Shown here: one piece after another, positions 23,003 through 33,713 of the stretch
Numbering within the stretch: position 1 is the first letter of the stretch
Layout: every line of letters begins with the position of its first letter
Assembly (NCBI RefSeq): GCF_902167145.1
Contig: NC_050096.1
Location: forward strand, 182,129,825 to 182,193,824
Length of the DNA: 64,000 nt
Origin: Zea mays
Taxonomy: Eukaryota; Streptophyta; Magnoliopsida; Poales; Poaceae
Direction: 5' to 3'
Program-made: the position numbers and the translations under genes
Notes under the pieces: model-generated
Databases searched by the model: none
What the model saw: only the letters and a program-made list of their open reading frames with translations
What the model was told of the DNA's origin: nothing

Positions 23003-23073
23003 CTGTACACGAACAACCTTCGTTAGAAAACATATTTGTTATGAAAATAAAAAGTTAGAGGGAGATTGTTTAC
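23003..23073 (-). other. Probable intron 1 of the antisense gene
   Basis: Begins GTAAAC after codon AAG and ends GTGTACAG before AGT ATG; AT-rich, 71 bp, phase 0. The two long frames on either side join without a shift. Without splicing the upstream frame ends soon after, at 23023. Confidence 0.68.
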
Positions 23074-25303
23074 CTTGAAATTGGAATAAAACAAACTACC
23101 GACGATGTGCTGTCGTCGGTAGCGGCTAATATCGGCTTCGAGCTTCGGGAAACCGATACTCTTTGATAGAGTACCGATAACCTTTGCTCCGGTCTGATCT
23201 CGGATGCAGCCTAGCTTCTCATCATCAACACCTCCGAAGAGAAGTGCCCCTGGCCGATAGCCGCAAGAAATGGCATACTCTTTTAATTCTTCTTTTTCGA
23301 CTTTTGTTAATTCTTGACCAACCAAGTTTTGAAAGTTAAAAATTTCATCTTCCAGTGTTTCTTCCGCAATTTCTTTCTTTTTCTCGGCCTCTAGGGCCGA
23401 AGCCTCTTCGGTGGCTCCAACAGCTTCTTCTGCGGCCATGTCTAGCAGAATTTTATCTATATCAAGAGCCATACTTTCCAAATTAATATCTTCGGCTCTA
23501 GTAGCTTCGGCATCTGTGGCCTCCGAAGGTGCAGCCTCAGTAGCTGTCGAACTTTTAGCAGCTGGCGCCTTCGGAGCTGAAACTCTTGGTGGCGTCTTTT
23601 CAATGACTTCTGTCACTGTGACGATTCTTTGTTTTTTTGTTCTAGCTGCTTTCTTCAGTTTCGCAGGCTCCTTTTCATTCTGAAAAAGCTTCGTCAGTTG
23701 TGACCCCAGTGGACTTAGCTTGACAGGCAAGGATTCAGTCATTACCTTTAAAATTTCCTCTACATCGGTAGTAGAGGGTGATGCAGCAGTTGTTTCTCCT
23801 TCGTCAATTGCTTTTGCTTCGGAGTCGAAGTTTTTCTCTTTTTTGAAACACCGATTTTCGGCTCAGAATCCGGCTTTTTCTTCTTCAGTTGTTCTTCATC
23901 GTCTTTATTCAGAGTATCTGCTACTCTTTTTCTCTTTTGGTCTTCAGCATCCTTATCCAGCCGCTCGTAGTCAGGGTATTCAAAACCCAGTGCATCCATT
24001 ACACGGTTTAACCTTCGCTTCGGACGGGTACCGAAGGCCGCAGTCATCAATTGGTCTTCTTTTTTAGAATAATTTCCCAATATTTCATTACACATTACTT
24101 CGATGGTGTCCAGCCACTCTTGGCAAGGCACTTTGAAATGTTTCTTAAATTTGTAATGGTAAGGCAACCGAATAAGCTCCCCTTTCTTCTTTTCTCCCTC
24201 TAGTTTCGGCATTTCCCACTCCTTCAAAGTCGGAAATACTCTGAAGGCCAAAAATTCCTGCACTAAGTCTCTAGTGCCAATATGATCTGCAATTACTCGA
24301 AATTCAGCCAAGGCAATCTGGCTCGGGCTCCCCGGTGACATGTTTGCATGGGGGTCTTGTTTCTCCGAAGATCAGTTCTAACGGACTCTGGACCAATTTA
24401 TCTTCATCTTCGTCAACTTTGACATAAAACCATTCAGATTTCCATCCTGCTGGACATTTGCTTCGGTAACTAATCACTGGGAACTTTGTAGTTTTGCGGT
24501 AAGCAAAGTTGTAGCAGCCAAAATTTTCATGCAAACCATCTCCCCTAGCCTTGGTTTGGTAGTGCAGTTCGTGTACTCGGCAGAAACCTTCGTCGAATGG
24601 TTCCACCCCCTGGCTTCGGAGGGCCCAGATATAAACACTCAGCCTAACGATAGCGTTAGGCGTCAGCTGATGAAGGTAGATCCCATATTTCTTCAGCACA
24701 TTAGCAATCATCTTGTTCAGAGGGAATCTTAAACTAGCTTTAAAAAGACTTTTGAAAACCACCACTTCATTTTTTTCCCGGCTTCGGGATAGTTTCTTCT
24801 CCACCAAAACGAATCAATTCCTTCTTTGCTTCACTAAGATAGCCCATCTTCACCATCTTAGGAAAATCAGCTTCGGAGATGGTGGACTTTCCGAAGTCCA
24901 GGTGGCTAGGCTTGCTCGGCACTGCACTGCTGTAATAATCTTCGGAATCAGTTTCTTCAACAGCAGCCCGTTCTGCTTCGGCAGCAGGGATGTCCTCCGG
25001 TGTTACCAACCCAGAGCGCTTCATCGCTTCCGAAATAGGAACAATCTCAGTAGCTTCGGTCTCATCACCCTCACGATCGACCCTAGCAGTAGAGCGAACT
25101 CTGGCCATTTGATTATGACTTACTTGAAATTTTTGGTGTTGACTTTTCTGTTTTTCCTGAAGCTCTTACTCTCGTGCCGAAGCAAAATCACAAGCAAAGT
25201 TTTGTCTGAGCACGATGATTAAGCTTTGGCTATGACTAAAAATTTGGCAGCAAAATAGTGCAATAGCAATGAATGTTGTGGTAACTTCACACCTACCCGT
25301 CTG

Positions 25304-25311
25304 TTTATATA
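25304..25311 (-). promoter_or_regulatory. TATA box for the antisense gene of A
   Basis: The minus strand reads CACTATATAAACAG, a good plant TATA box about 195 nt upstream of the ATG at 25108. It implies the antisense gene has its own promoter inside the element. Confidence 0.6.
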
Positions 25312-25570
25312 GTGCCACAGGTGGGAAGGTGAATCGGCAAGGTCACTAGCACCGAACAAACAGTCACCCGCACTCACTGAACGGTGGGCCACAGGGTCCG
25401 AGAATGTGAATCGCTGGCGCGCGCGTAATTGGTGCAAGATGGGGCGCGCGTGACGATTATTTTAATCGTTTCTTGCCAACGAGCTCAGGGAAGGTGTTTT
25501 TTGGATCTTCGGCGTCCCGAAGCCTAGAAGACATTTTCATGGATCAAGCTCGTTACGAAAAATGATCTAG

Positions 25571-25587
25571 CACCGCGAAGGGGCTAC
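25571..25587 (+). other. Polypurine tract of A
   Basis: CACCGCGAAGGGGCTAC abuts the 3' LTR. The GGGGCTAC end is shared with the tract of X at 26536. Confidence 0.8.
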
Positions 25588-26193
25588 TGTTGGGGGTATG
25601 CTTCGTAGCCGAAGATCCTAAAAAGAACACTTTCGAAAGGTCTTCTTAGAAGCAAGCGCCGAAGCTATTATCTATAAAGCTTCGGCACAAAGACAGATCT
25701 CAAGATGAAGGGTCGAACCGACTTAAAGATGAATTGACTTAAAGACCCATGATGTTTTGTGTCATTATTGTAGTCGATTGTAAAGGACATAAATGTAATT
25801 TTGCGCAGGTTGCATCATGTGCCTATAAATAGGTGAACAGTATCCCGGCACTGTTCGCGCGATCCTGTAATCACTGGCACGTTACGCTTGAATTATTGTT
25901 TTTCGCCAAGGCGAAGGTATAAATGTGCCCGAATAATGTGTTTTAATACTTATATACTCATATAATAAAACATGTGAATATATTTTATACTTTATATTTC
26001 ATTTCTCATTGTTTGTTGTTTTACAAATATAATCACGAAGGAGAAATCTTCGTGATATTTTACTCATGACCTTCATCCGAAGCTCATTAAATCCTTGGGG
26101 AGATAATGCTTCAGCGGATGAAGGGCATTTATACTTAACATCTTCGTGTTGCCTTGTTATTAATTCATAGCATTTGAGAACAAGTCCCCAACA
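25588..26193 (+). repeat. 3' LTR of A
   Basis: 606 bp, the same length as 1704-2309, with about ten differences. TATA box at 25824-25831. Confidence 0.95.
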
Positions 26194-26198
26194 GGTGT
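26194..26198. repeat. Target-site duplication of A, right copy (GGTGT)
   Basis: Identical to 1699-1703; element X resumes here. Confidence 0.93.
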
Positions 26199-26536
26199 AG
26201 TAAAGTCAGGCCAAAAGAGGGGGTCGGTGAGTCCAAGGGAAGAATCCTACCTCAGCTCGTGACTAGCGGATTGCGACATCTGGATAAGCCCAAGGTTCGA
26301 CCACTGACCCGGTCGGAGACGAGTTCAAAGGACGCGACAAAGGTGGCCAGCAGGAGAACGACCACCCGAGGTTTATAAAAAGGGTAGAGGAGCGTCTAAC
26401 TCCACCCTAGGAGATGGAAGGTCACCACAAATAAGTGGTGGCAATCTCTAGGGGACATAATGAAAAGACAGGACCTTGTCTGACCCATCATCAGCCTTGA
26501 AGGGAGATGCTCTCCCCTCGGGGGCTTAGGGGCTAC
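26199..26536 (+). mobile_element. Element X, internal end with polypurine tract
   Basis: It continues 1-1703. It is non-coding and ends in the purine-rich CGGGGGCTTAGGGGCTAC (26519-26536) directly before an LTR, the normal arrangement upstream of a 3' LTR. Confidence 0.7.
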
Positions 26537-27771
26537 TGTCGGTGAAATGACCCCCCTGGGACTCACTAGTCAGAGAGTGCGTTGAGGAATGGAGCCCATG
26601 ATTGCTAGGGCTCGTTAGTCAGTTTGGAGAGGCAGATACGTCAACCCTGAAAGGACCCGCCCCTGATCGAACCCCACGGCACCGAGCCCAGGGTCGGGCG
26701 TGGCAGAACTTAACAAGGGAGGTCGGGCGTGTCGGAAGGGAACCACTCGAGTGGATCCCGCGCCCGGCCACAGACTGACTCACCATAAGTAGCCAACCAC
26801 ACTTGACCACGTCTGGCGTCAAGCCACAGCGTGGCTCTGGTCCGCTTCCCTCTGATGACCTATGAGCATCTCGGGCCACAAAGCACTCATGACCTACGAA
26901 GCCCTCAGATTGTGGTGCATTAATGGCACACGCACCCCTCAGACTACGACACATTTGTGGCCTATCGGTCTAGGATTGAGTACGCAGATGTTCCACAGGG
27001 CACTACACGACAGGCTGTGTCGAGCCTCAAGCTACATAGGCTAGGGGTCAGCATAGCCATAATGATGACGCTTGGGACCATCGCTGCCACCATATCGTCT
27101 GCCATGGTAAATATGAGACAACCATGCAACTCTGGGCCTCACGAGTACGCGTGACTACACCTAGGGTAAAATGTTGGTTTTACCATTGCCTTGTGGTTCC
27201 TTCCCAGGGAAGCCATCGTTGGCTGACCCTTCTCCCGGCCTATAAAAGATGGAGGCTGACCTTAGGGCAAAGTGTGGGGGATGGATATCCCCCGGGTTCA
27301 CGAAAGGGCAAAAACTTCGCTCGGGGCCACATAGCAGTTGCCCCTTTGAAGCGTCCCGCTATGGGCCGCGCGGACAGAGGCAGTAGAGGAAGGTCGATTC
27401 AGAGGCGAAAGAGGCCCACGTCTGAGCTAGCCGCAACATAGGTGCAAGTATGTCGGGCCAGTCTGTTCCCACACCCGACATCCTAGAACGACGAGGATAG
27501 CTCGACATGGGAGCACCGGATTCTCCTCAAGATAGTAAAGGTTGTTTGCTACTAATTAGGACATAAGTAGAGAGGTCACAATCAACACTTGTACGGGAAA
27601 GCCCCCCATGGTCATGTATATAAGGCCGGGGGACTCCCTCTATTTTCATCTCATCAGCATCCTATCAGTTCAATAGTCACAACCTGTAAACCCACCCATA
27701 TACAAAAAGTCACCCTAGGAAGTAGGGTATTACGCTCCTCAAAGAGGCCCGCACCTGCTGAAATATGCTCG

Positions 27772-27802
<31 letters not shown>

Positions 27803-27901
27803 CCAAAGCACGAACCATCGAGTCACTATCAGAGACATCATCCTACCCAAAAGCACTACGAGGGTAACCCCGGGTGTGCGGTCGGACACAAAACACCAAC
27901 A
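26537..27901 (+). repeat. LTR of X (1365 bp)
   Basis: Starts TGTCGGTGAAATG and ends AACACCAACA (TG...CA). TATA-like boxes lie at 27241-27248 and 27617-27624. It is preceded by a polypurine tract and followed by a primer-site-like sequence, so it serves as a 3' LTR to the left and a 5' LTR to the right. Only this one copy is in the window, so the ends rest on TG...CA and the flanking signals. Overlapping short frames inside it are not genes. Confidence 0.72.
27772..27799. repeat. (TC)14 microsatellite in the LTR of X
   Basis: An uninterrupted 28-bp TC run about 100 bp before the LTR end. Confidence 0.95.
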
Positions 27902-28148
27902 GCTGGCGCACCAGCTAGGGACTGTGTCGTCGATCAACGCTGACTCTATGGCCGTCGTTTTCAAGAGCAAGATCATTTTCAGCCCTGGAGCAATCTTCTA
28001 CTTCGGGACCATCTCCTGCGTGGCGGATGTAGAAGGAACTCTACACCTCATAGCAACTCCACCCAAGAAGAGATCCTCCTCGAGATCACCAAAAGAAGCT
28101 GCGGCGAAATCACGAACCGCACAAGCAACCCCGCCAATGGCGCGACAT
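27902..28148 (+). mobile_element. Element X, leader after the LTR, with primer-site-like sequence
   Basis: GCTGGCGCACCAGCTAGGG follows the LTR at once; the TGGCGC core (from 27904) is like Tat primer sites. About 245 bp of leader remain before D is inserted. No ORF can be assigned. Confidence 0.65.
28144..28148. repeat. Target-site duplication of D, left copy (GACAT)
   Basis: GACAT precedes D and is repeated at 33699-33703. Confidence 0.9.
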
Positions 28149-29027
28149 TGTAACACCCTAGGTGTTTATCGTCTACTCGACCACGAGTGCGAACTTTAAC
28201 ACGTGATAGCGGTGAATGTAAAGGACACTAAATTTTAATAATCTTCGTCTATCACGATTTTGATATCGTGTCTGTCTCCATCTATCTAAATTGTCCTAAT
28301 TTATTTTGCAAAATTCAGACTTTGGTAAGTTTCAGAACATCGAATCCAGTATCGTTTGGGTTAAGCCATCAACGTCTTGCCCAAATTTTAATTCTGGAAA
28401 TCGGATCTGGTTTCTTAAACTTCATTTGAAATTCTTTCACGCTTACGTTGCACGTGTCTCTCTGTGGCCTGGCATCGTAGCACGTGGCTGGTGCTAACCG
28501 GTGCTTGGACAACGCACAACCTCCCGCCCACGTGAACGTTGTGTGACGTCGATTCCGAAAGAATCGCAATTTCGATGTTGTATCGATCTCGCGTATTTAT
28601 TTCGCGAAATGTTGAGTCTTGTGTCTGTTTAAAATTCATGGATTAAGAGAATATGAATTTGGAATCTCGACCCACTCTTGTAATTCTTGTCCCAGACAAA
28701 TTAAGCGGATCTCGACAACTAAAGTTTTTGGTGCAAAATAATTCTGTCTCCGCTCGTCAGCTGAGAGATCACGTCCGAGGATTTATAATCATGTTTGGTT
28801 TCTAGCAAATTATCCTCGACAGGGAGATTATGAGTCGAGTTACATATGAAGTTATCTTATCTTAAATCATATCAAACACAATTTTTAAATAGCATGACCG
28901 ATTAAATAGCATGACCGATGTTGTGGAGCGATCCGATCGTATCTCACCCAGATCCAAACGTGCGGGTATAAATATCTAGTAAAAATTTTATTTGATTTTT
29001 TTGAACGTCTACCAAAATGAGCATCGT

Positions 29028-29134
29028 TCAATCTCCTTTTGGTCCAATCCATTTATGCCTATGTTAAACCTTAGTCTAAATACTGAAGTCAATCTCCTTT
29101 TGGTCCAATCCATTTATGCCTATGTTAAACCTTA
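29028..29134 (+). repeat. 46-bp direct repeat in D
   Basis: 29028-29073 is repeated exactly at 29089-29134 with 15 bp between. It is a local duplication. Confidence 0.95.
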
Positions 29135-30889
29135 ATCCGAGCATCATATTTATCCATAAGTTATAACAAAAAAATTGGAAAATCCCATTTCTATTATCTC
29201 TTCCACCGGTCTTATCTAGCTACCATCCATGGCTTATCCTCACGTACGTAGCTCCTGGAATTCTCAAGAAGCCACTGTTCACAGGTCTTGTCATTATTTA
29301 AAATTTAAGTGGACTAAAGTAATTAGAACTGAACCAAATAATTGCTAATCAGTTTGTTGCTCGGTTTCATAATCCGAAAAGCGAAATAGGGGTCCCAAAT
29401 ACATTTTGGGGTGGCTAATTTGAACTCTTCCCAAACCATAGAAACTAGATACGTGCTTATGATTTTGTAAACAATGGGAGAAGAAATATCTGATTTCTTA
29501 TCCTTCTCAGCGCTCAACTCCTATCCCTTATCCTTCCACGAGGTGCCGTCGGCCTCATCTCCCAAGTCCAAGCCAGTCTTGTTCCTTCTCTGCTCGTTCT
29601 CATGGTCGAGCTCCCCACGTCCGCCGTCCCTCCCTGGCGCCCTCACCTCCACTGGAGCTCGCCCCTGTTGAGCTCACCTGTGCTCGTCGGCTGCCCTGCA
29701 CTTCCCCCATGGACGCCTCCTCTCTGATATGTGTGCAGGGGTTTCCTTCCCATGGCCGCCCTCAACCCCATGGTCGACCTCGCCCAGCCCTCCCCCATCT
29801 CCTCCCCACCTCCTTGCTGGTCGGCGCCCTCACCCTATGGTGCCATGGACACCCCCGCTCCCTTTTGCTGCTCGACGTGGACAGGCTCGGCGCCCTCTCC
29901 TCACTTGAAGTCAGCAACAACGCCTCGGTAGTGGTCGAACAGCACGCTGTTGGCTCCGTGATTTTTGGGCAACCCGGTTGCAGTGTCGTCAAACCCCGGT
30001 GAGACCTCGTTGTCCGTGCATGCCCTGTGTTTGATGTAATGCCAAACCTATAAATCGACATCGTTTCTTGCAGCCCTCTGTCAAAGACGCGTGACGCTTG
30101 CTAGGTGTCAAATAGAAAGACTGAACCGAAACTATCGCCATATTCGCGGACACCGTGTCGAGTTTAGTCGTGGTAAGTCGATCTGTTGTTTTCGTTAGTC
30201 GGATAAATGGTTGGTTTGTATGGATACATTGGTCACGATGACCATCTTGTTTGTAGCATGCGTATTTTGGTTATGATTGATTAAATAAAGTGTTTGGTAA
30301 AAGGCCGGAATCTGAGTCATCGTTGTTTTGTGGAATTCACGGCGAATTAATAATAGTACTCTGATTTGTTACTACTACCCATCAACTTATTAGTAGATAG
30401 GGTAGATATACTGGCCATGGTACTTGTGGCTTAGAATTAGAATTATCTACTCTTTTGCGTTCATGCAATTGTATGCGAGACAGACGTGCGTTGGAATGTC
30501 TATTTGTTTATATGTATGGTTCATTGCTTTCTTGATACTTGGGCTAAACCTGGTTGGTTTAGAAAGGTGGCTATAATTTGGTTTACGTGATTGTCGAGTA
30601 CGATTTAATAGATTCGATGTTTGAGATGTGTTGTTCTGTGGTGTTGTTTAGAAAAAGAATATGCTTGTTATTTATAGCACTTGATCGATAAGGGTTATGT
30701 GTTTCTTGGATGAAATCCTAATGTATGGTAACATTAATGACTTATCTTAGTAAGTGTCAGGAACATAATAATAGTAGAAGCCAAATATGAACTAAATTGA
30801 AATGTTTGTTGTTTGGACTGTGTGTCCAGTTTTAGTTGCGTAGCTTGTTTAGGGAAGTAAACCGTGTCTCCTGTAGAAGTGTTACATAT

Positions 30890-31520
30890 AAAACTTGTAG
30901 ATAATCTCTTTATCTTGCTTGTGTAAAAATTTTATGACCATAGGCTTAGCAGTTTAGGAGTTATGATTTTTCCAAGTCTAGTTTCAGAATATGTCCAAAT
31001 TCTGTACAAGTTTCGAAAATTGGATTGTTTGATTAAGTAAAACTGAGAATCAGCTCTTAGTAATTATAAAGAAGTTATAGTACGTTTTGTAGGCTTTCGA
31101 AAAAGTCTTGGATCACCCCTTTTGGTGGTCTAGAAGTCAAGTTATGGCTGTTTGAAATGTAATGTTTGAATCTGTCAAAATCTGGACAACAATGTGTGTT
31201 TGAATTAACTGACTTTGATACACATTGAATCACCTTCAGATGATTATAAATGAATTGTAGACAATTATATTAGCTTTCTAAAAAGTCTAGGATCACCTGA
31301 TTTAGATGTCTGAAACTCCAGTTATGAAATTTTAAAGTGAGTGGCCGAATTCTGTCCAAATCTGGACAGAAATTGCGTTTAGTATTGTTTGACATTTCTA
31401 TATATCGAATCTCACTGTGATGATAATACCAAAATTGTGGAGGACTTTCTAAGCTTTCCAGAAAGTCATAGTTTACTATTTTTGGATGCATATTTTGTGA
31501 GTTATGAATAAAACAGTTAA
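30890..31520 (+). repeat. Degenerate tandem repeats of about 160 bp in D
   Basis: Three to four diverged units share the words TAGCTTTC, AAAGTCTAGGATCACC, AGTTATGA and CTGTCCAAATCTGGACA in the same order. The E LTRs hold a similar degenerate array (about 44340-44760 and 51775-52190, minus sense). Confidence 0.6.
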
Positions 31521-33191
31521 CTGTTGTGCTGATGTCTAGAAAATCTGCATGTGTTAAACTGATTTCTTGGTGTCATTTTTGTTTGCCTAGGAAGGATTAG
31601 TTAATCCTTGGTCCTTGATTGATACCAACTTGTTGCATATGAAGTGTTTATCGAAATGCCTGGTTATACTTGATTAATTCATTTCCTTCTTACTGTTTGA
31701 TTTAGACTTTAGTAATTGGGAATGAAGTAAATACTTTGGTGAGTGAATTTGAATTAGTGACTATTTAGGTTTTGTGTGAGTATGGTGAATCAATAATGCG
31801 AAAAAGGTTAGTAGACATTTATATCTAGTATTATTGAGTTGATTCGATTGTCTTGTGTTTATAAGCGTGTATGAGTGCCTGATACTTGCGTTAGGCCTAT
31901 TTAAGTGTAAAAGATGCGCTTGTGGTACATAGTAATATCTTCACATCTAGTGTGCTCATAGGAGTTGTGATGACTTTTTTTAAGTGTTTACCCTCTTTAG
32001 TATAGAACATCTATCTCATGCTATTCATGTCCATGCTCATATGCATTATGCATTTCCAATAGGTACGTTAGATGATTATGCGAGCTGAAGGACATGGATC
32101 AGAGCGAACCATGAGATGGTATTGGAGGATTAATCTTGTGGATGCATCAAGCCAGCACCAGAATGAAAGATACTTACCAAGTGGTCGTCAATTAACAACA
32201 CTAACATAGTGTTTATCCGAGGCAAGCACCGGTGCATTTGCCACCTCCTTGTTGTTTTAAAACTTTTATCACTTATATGCTGCATTAGGTGATAGGAGTT
32301 GAGTGATTAAACAATTGATGCATTGTCATTCCTTGGAATTCGATTACTATTCCTTGATACCTGTTTTATAAAGAGAACTAATGAGGCTTAGCCCTGCTTA
32401 GAAACTAAAAGTTGTTTCTTTTAAAAAGAATGTTGTGCAACACTGGATATGGGTTCTATGAAAAAGGAACTTGCAATAATGAAGGCATCACTCTCGATGA
32501 TGAATTCATTATTCGAGTATTGTACCTCTGTCAGGTACATGGTTTGGGTGTTAAATAATAAGATGAGACCAGACGTTGAGCAGGAAAGGTCGCCCGTCTG
32601 TGTCGATTAAGGACCGTTCCGATTGTTGGCCTGCTGATCTAGGACCCTTTAACTGGCCACATGCCTCATCATGGGTAAGCTTAGCCTCGGCTGGACCAAT
32701 ACCAGAAAGGCCGGCCCGCAATGGGAGTGGAGAGATGGCGAGAGTATCGTGTATCCACCTGGCAAGAGGCTGGATGGTGGGGTACTGAGCTCTCGGTTGG
32801 CGGGGACCCGTTCTGGTCTTGAGAAACCCGGTGGCGAGTTGACATATGCAGGGGTTAAGTGCTACATATGTCGTGTGGTTGGAGATCCCCAGCTGGGTAT
32901 TAATCGATTCGGATCGCTGAACTTCTCGGATATGAAGACTGGATCTTCGACCCTCATCGTAGATAACAAGTGAAACTAAAGATGCTAAAATGAAGCTAGT
33001 GTAGGACAAGTGAATGCTCTAGATTAGGCAAATCTAGATTCAGGAAAAGTACTTAATTTGTGAAGTAAAAGTTTGGCATAAGGATTCACTATTAGTAAGC
33101 TTTTCTGCAAAACCGAGTCTTTCAAATTTTGTAAGCTTTACCTTGATTTCCGACAAACCAACATATTCTTGAGAGTCTTTTCTTTAGTCGG

Positions 33192-33246
33192 GTAAGTCTT
33201 GCTGAGTAATTGCGTACTCAGGGTTTTATTCCCTGTTGTTTTTCAG
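33192..33246 (+). promoter_or_regulatory. Conserved LTR hairpin motif, D
   Basis: GTAAGT, a perfect 7-bp stem CTGAGTA/TACTCAG, then TTTTTCAG; 55 nt, the same length as in B. It lies 452 bp before the LTR end. Confidence 0.65.
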
Positions 33247-33698
33247 GTTGTAATTTTGTTCTGTTGTGGATGGTGCTAAGTGCCGGTGGGCTCGACCTTC
33301 TTATATAAGTATATCCCACCTTTAGCTTCTTTATTAAGGATTGTCACTTAAGCTAGCATGTATTTTAAAACTTATAAATGTTTTATACATTCAAATTGTA
33401 ATATTTTGGAATCAATTTCTTTTGTAATAAACTCCGATGATATATATTGTAATCTTGTTATAACTTGTAAAAGTTGTAACTTGTAACCATTTTGTAATAA
33501 AGAATTTTCGCTGCAAATGTTTGTATGTGAGTTGTGTTTACTTAATCCTGCGATCTTGGCGGTAAGTCGTTTATCCGGGGTCCTCGGGGCACTCGGACAG
33601 ATCCTGTTAAGTTGTTTGGTGCACATGCATAGCCGTCTGAGGTCTTTGAGACAAGGACAGGTGCATGTGGGCCCGATAACTTGGGAGGTTCTGCGACA

Positions 33699-33713
33699 GA
33701 CATGGCGTGGTCA
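33699..33713 (+). mobile_element. Right duplication of D and last 10 bp of X
   Basis: GACAT (33699-33703) is the right duplication of D. GGCGTGGTCA (33704-33713) is all that remains of X before the LTR of C; its last five bases, GGTCA, would be the duplication of C, whose partner is deleted. Confidence 0.7.

Larger units (their letters stand above)
22200..25108 (-). pseudogene. Antisense extra gene of A: transposase_28-like domain plus coiled coil, two probable introns
   Basis: Read on the minus strand from ATG 25108. Residues 1 to about 110 are acidic and variable. A domain then reads SLRFPL and QLTPNAI, with spaced aromatic residues; it resembles the family called putative gypsy-type transposon (transposase_28). 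A Lys/Glu-rich low-complexity stretch follows to about 23350, then a conserved-looking block with GYRPGALLFGG. Exon 1 ends at 23074. A 71-bp GT-AG intron (23003-23073) joins to exon 2 (23002-22304), a coiled coil of over 100 residues followed by a compact C-terminal part. A second 71-bp intron (22233-22303) leads to a 33-nt last exon ending TAA at 22200-22202. Both introns are phase 0. Frameshifts near 24780, 24315 and 23840 break this copy. An antisense gene is known from Grande; its role is unknown. The introns are my inference. Confidence 0.78.
25109..25587. other. Region between the antisense gene and the 3' LTR of A
   Basis: It is non-coding. On the minus strand it has a TATA box and a leader of roughly 160 nt before the ATG at 25108. 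On the plus strand it ends in the polypurine tract. Confidence 0.6.
1704..26193 (+). mobile_element. Element A: Tat-clade (Grande-like) Ty3 retrotransposon, split by B
   Basis: It has two 606-bp LTRs with TG...CA ends, a 5-bp duplication, a TGGCGCCCACC-type primer site, the order protease-RT-RNase H-second RNase H-integrase, a tandem-repeat 3' region and a long antisense gene. The second (archaeal-type) RNase H and the antisense extra ORF are known marks of the Tat clade; the antisense gene points to a Grande-like family. Without B it is about 9.5 kb, shorter than full-length relatives because gag is missing. By eye the LTRs differ at about ten positions. All coding parts are broken, so it is not autonomous. 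Confidence 0.9.
28149..33698 (+). mobile_element. Element D: 5.55-kb solo LTR of a chromovirus-type element
   Basis: It starts TGTAACACCC, ends CTGCGACA and is flanked by GACAT. The terminal sequence occurs only once each, there is no primer site, polypurine tract or pol domain, and the hairpin motif lies 452 bp before the end. That fits a single very long LTR left after recombination between two LTRs. Its layout matches the B LTR: AT-rich start with TATA box (28967-28974), GC-rich part about 29500-30000 ending in a CCG-GTGAG donor-like site near 30000, long AT-rich interior, hairpin motif. Short frames such as 29709-30061 and 32551-33009 have no domain. Confidence 0.8.

Noticed and set aside
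26619..27441. Frames in the X LTR as a gene
   Set aside because: Short, overlapping frames on both strands inside a TG...CA LTR, with no domain.
29709..30061. Pro/His-rich frames in the GC-rich part of D
   Set aside because: Overlapping frames on both strands in a solo LTR; composition explains them.
32551..33009. A 152-residue minus frame in D
   Set aside because: It is overlapped by plus frames, has no recognisable domain and lies just before the LTR hairpin motif.
28149..33698. D as a complete element with two LTRs
   Set aside because: The terminal sequences occur once only and there is no primer site, polypurine tract or coding domain inside.
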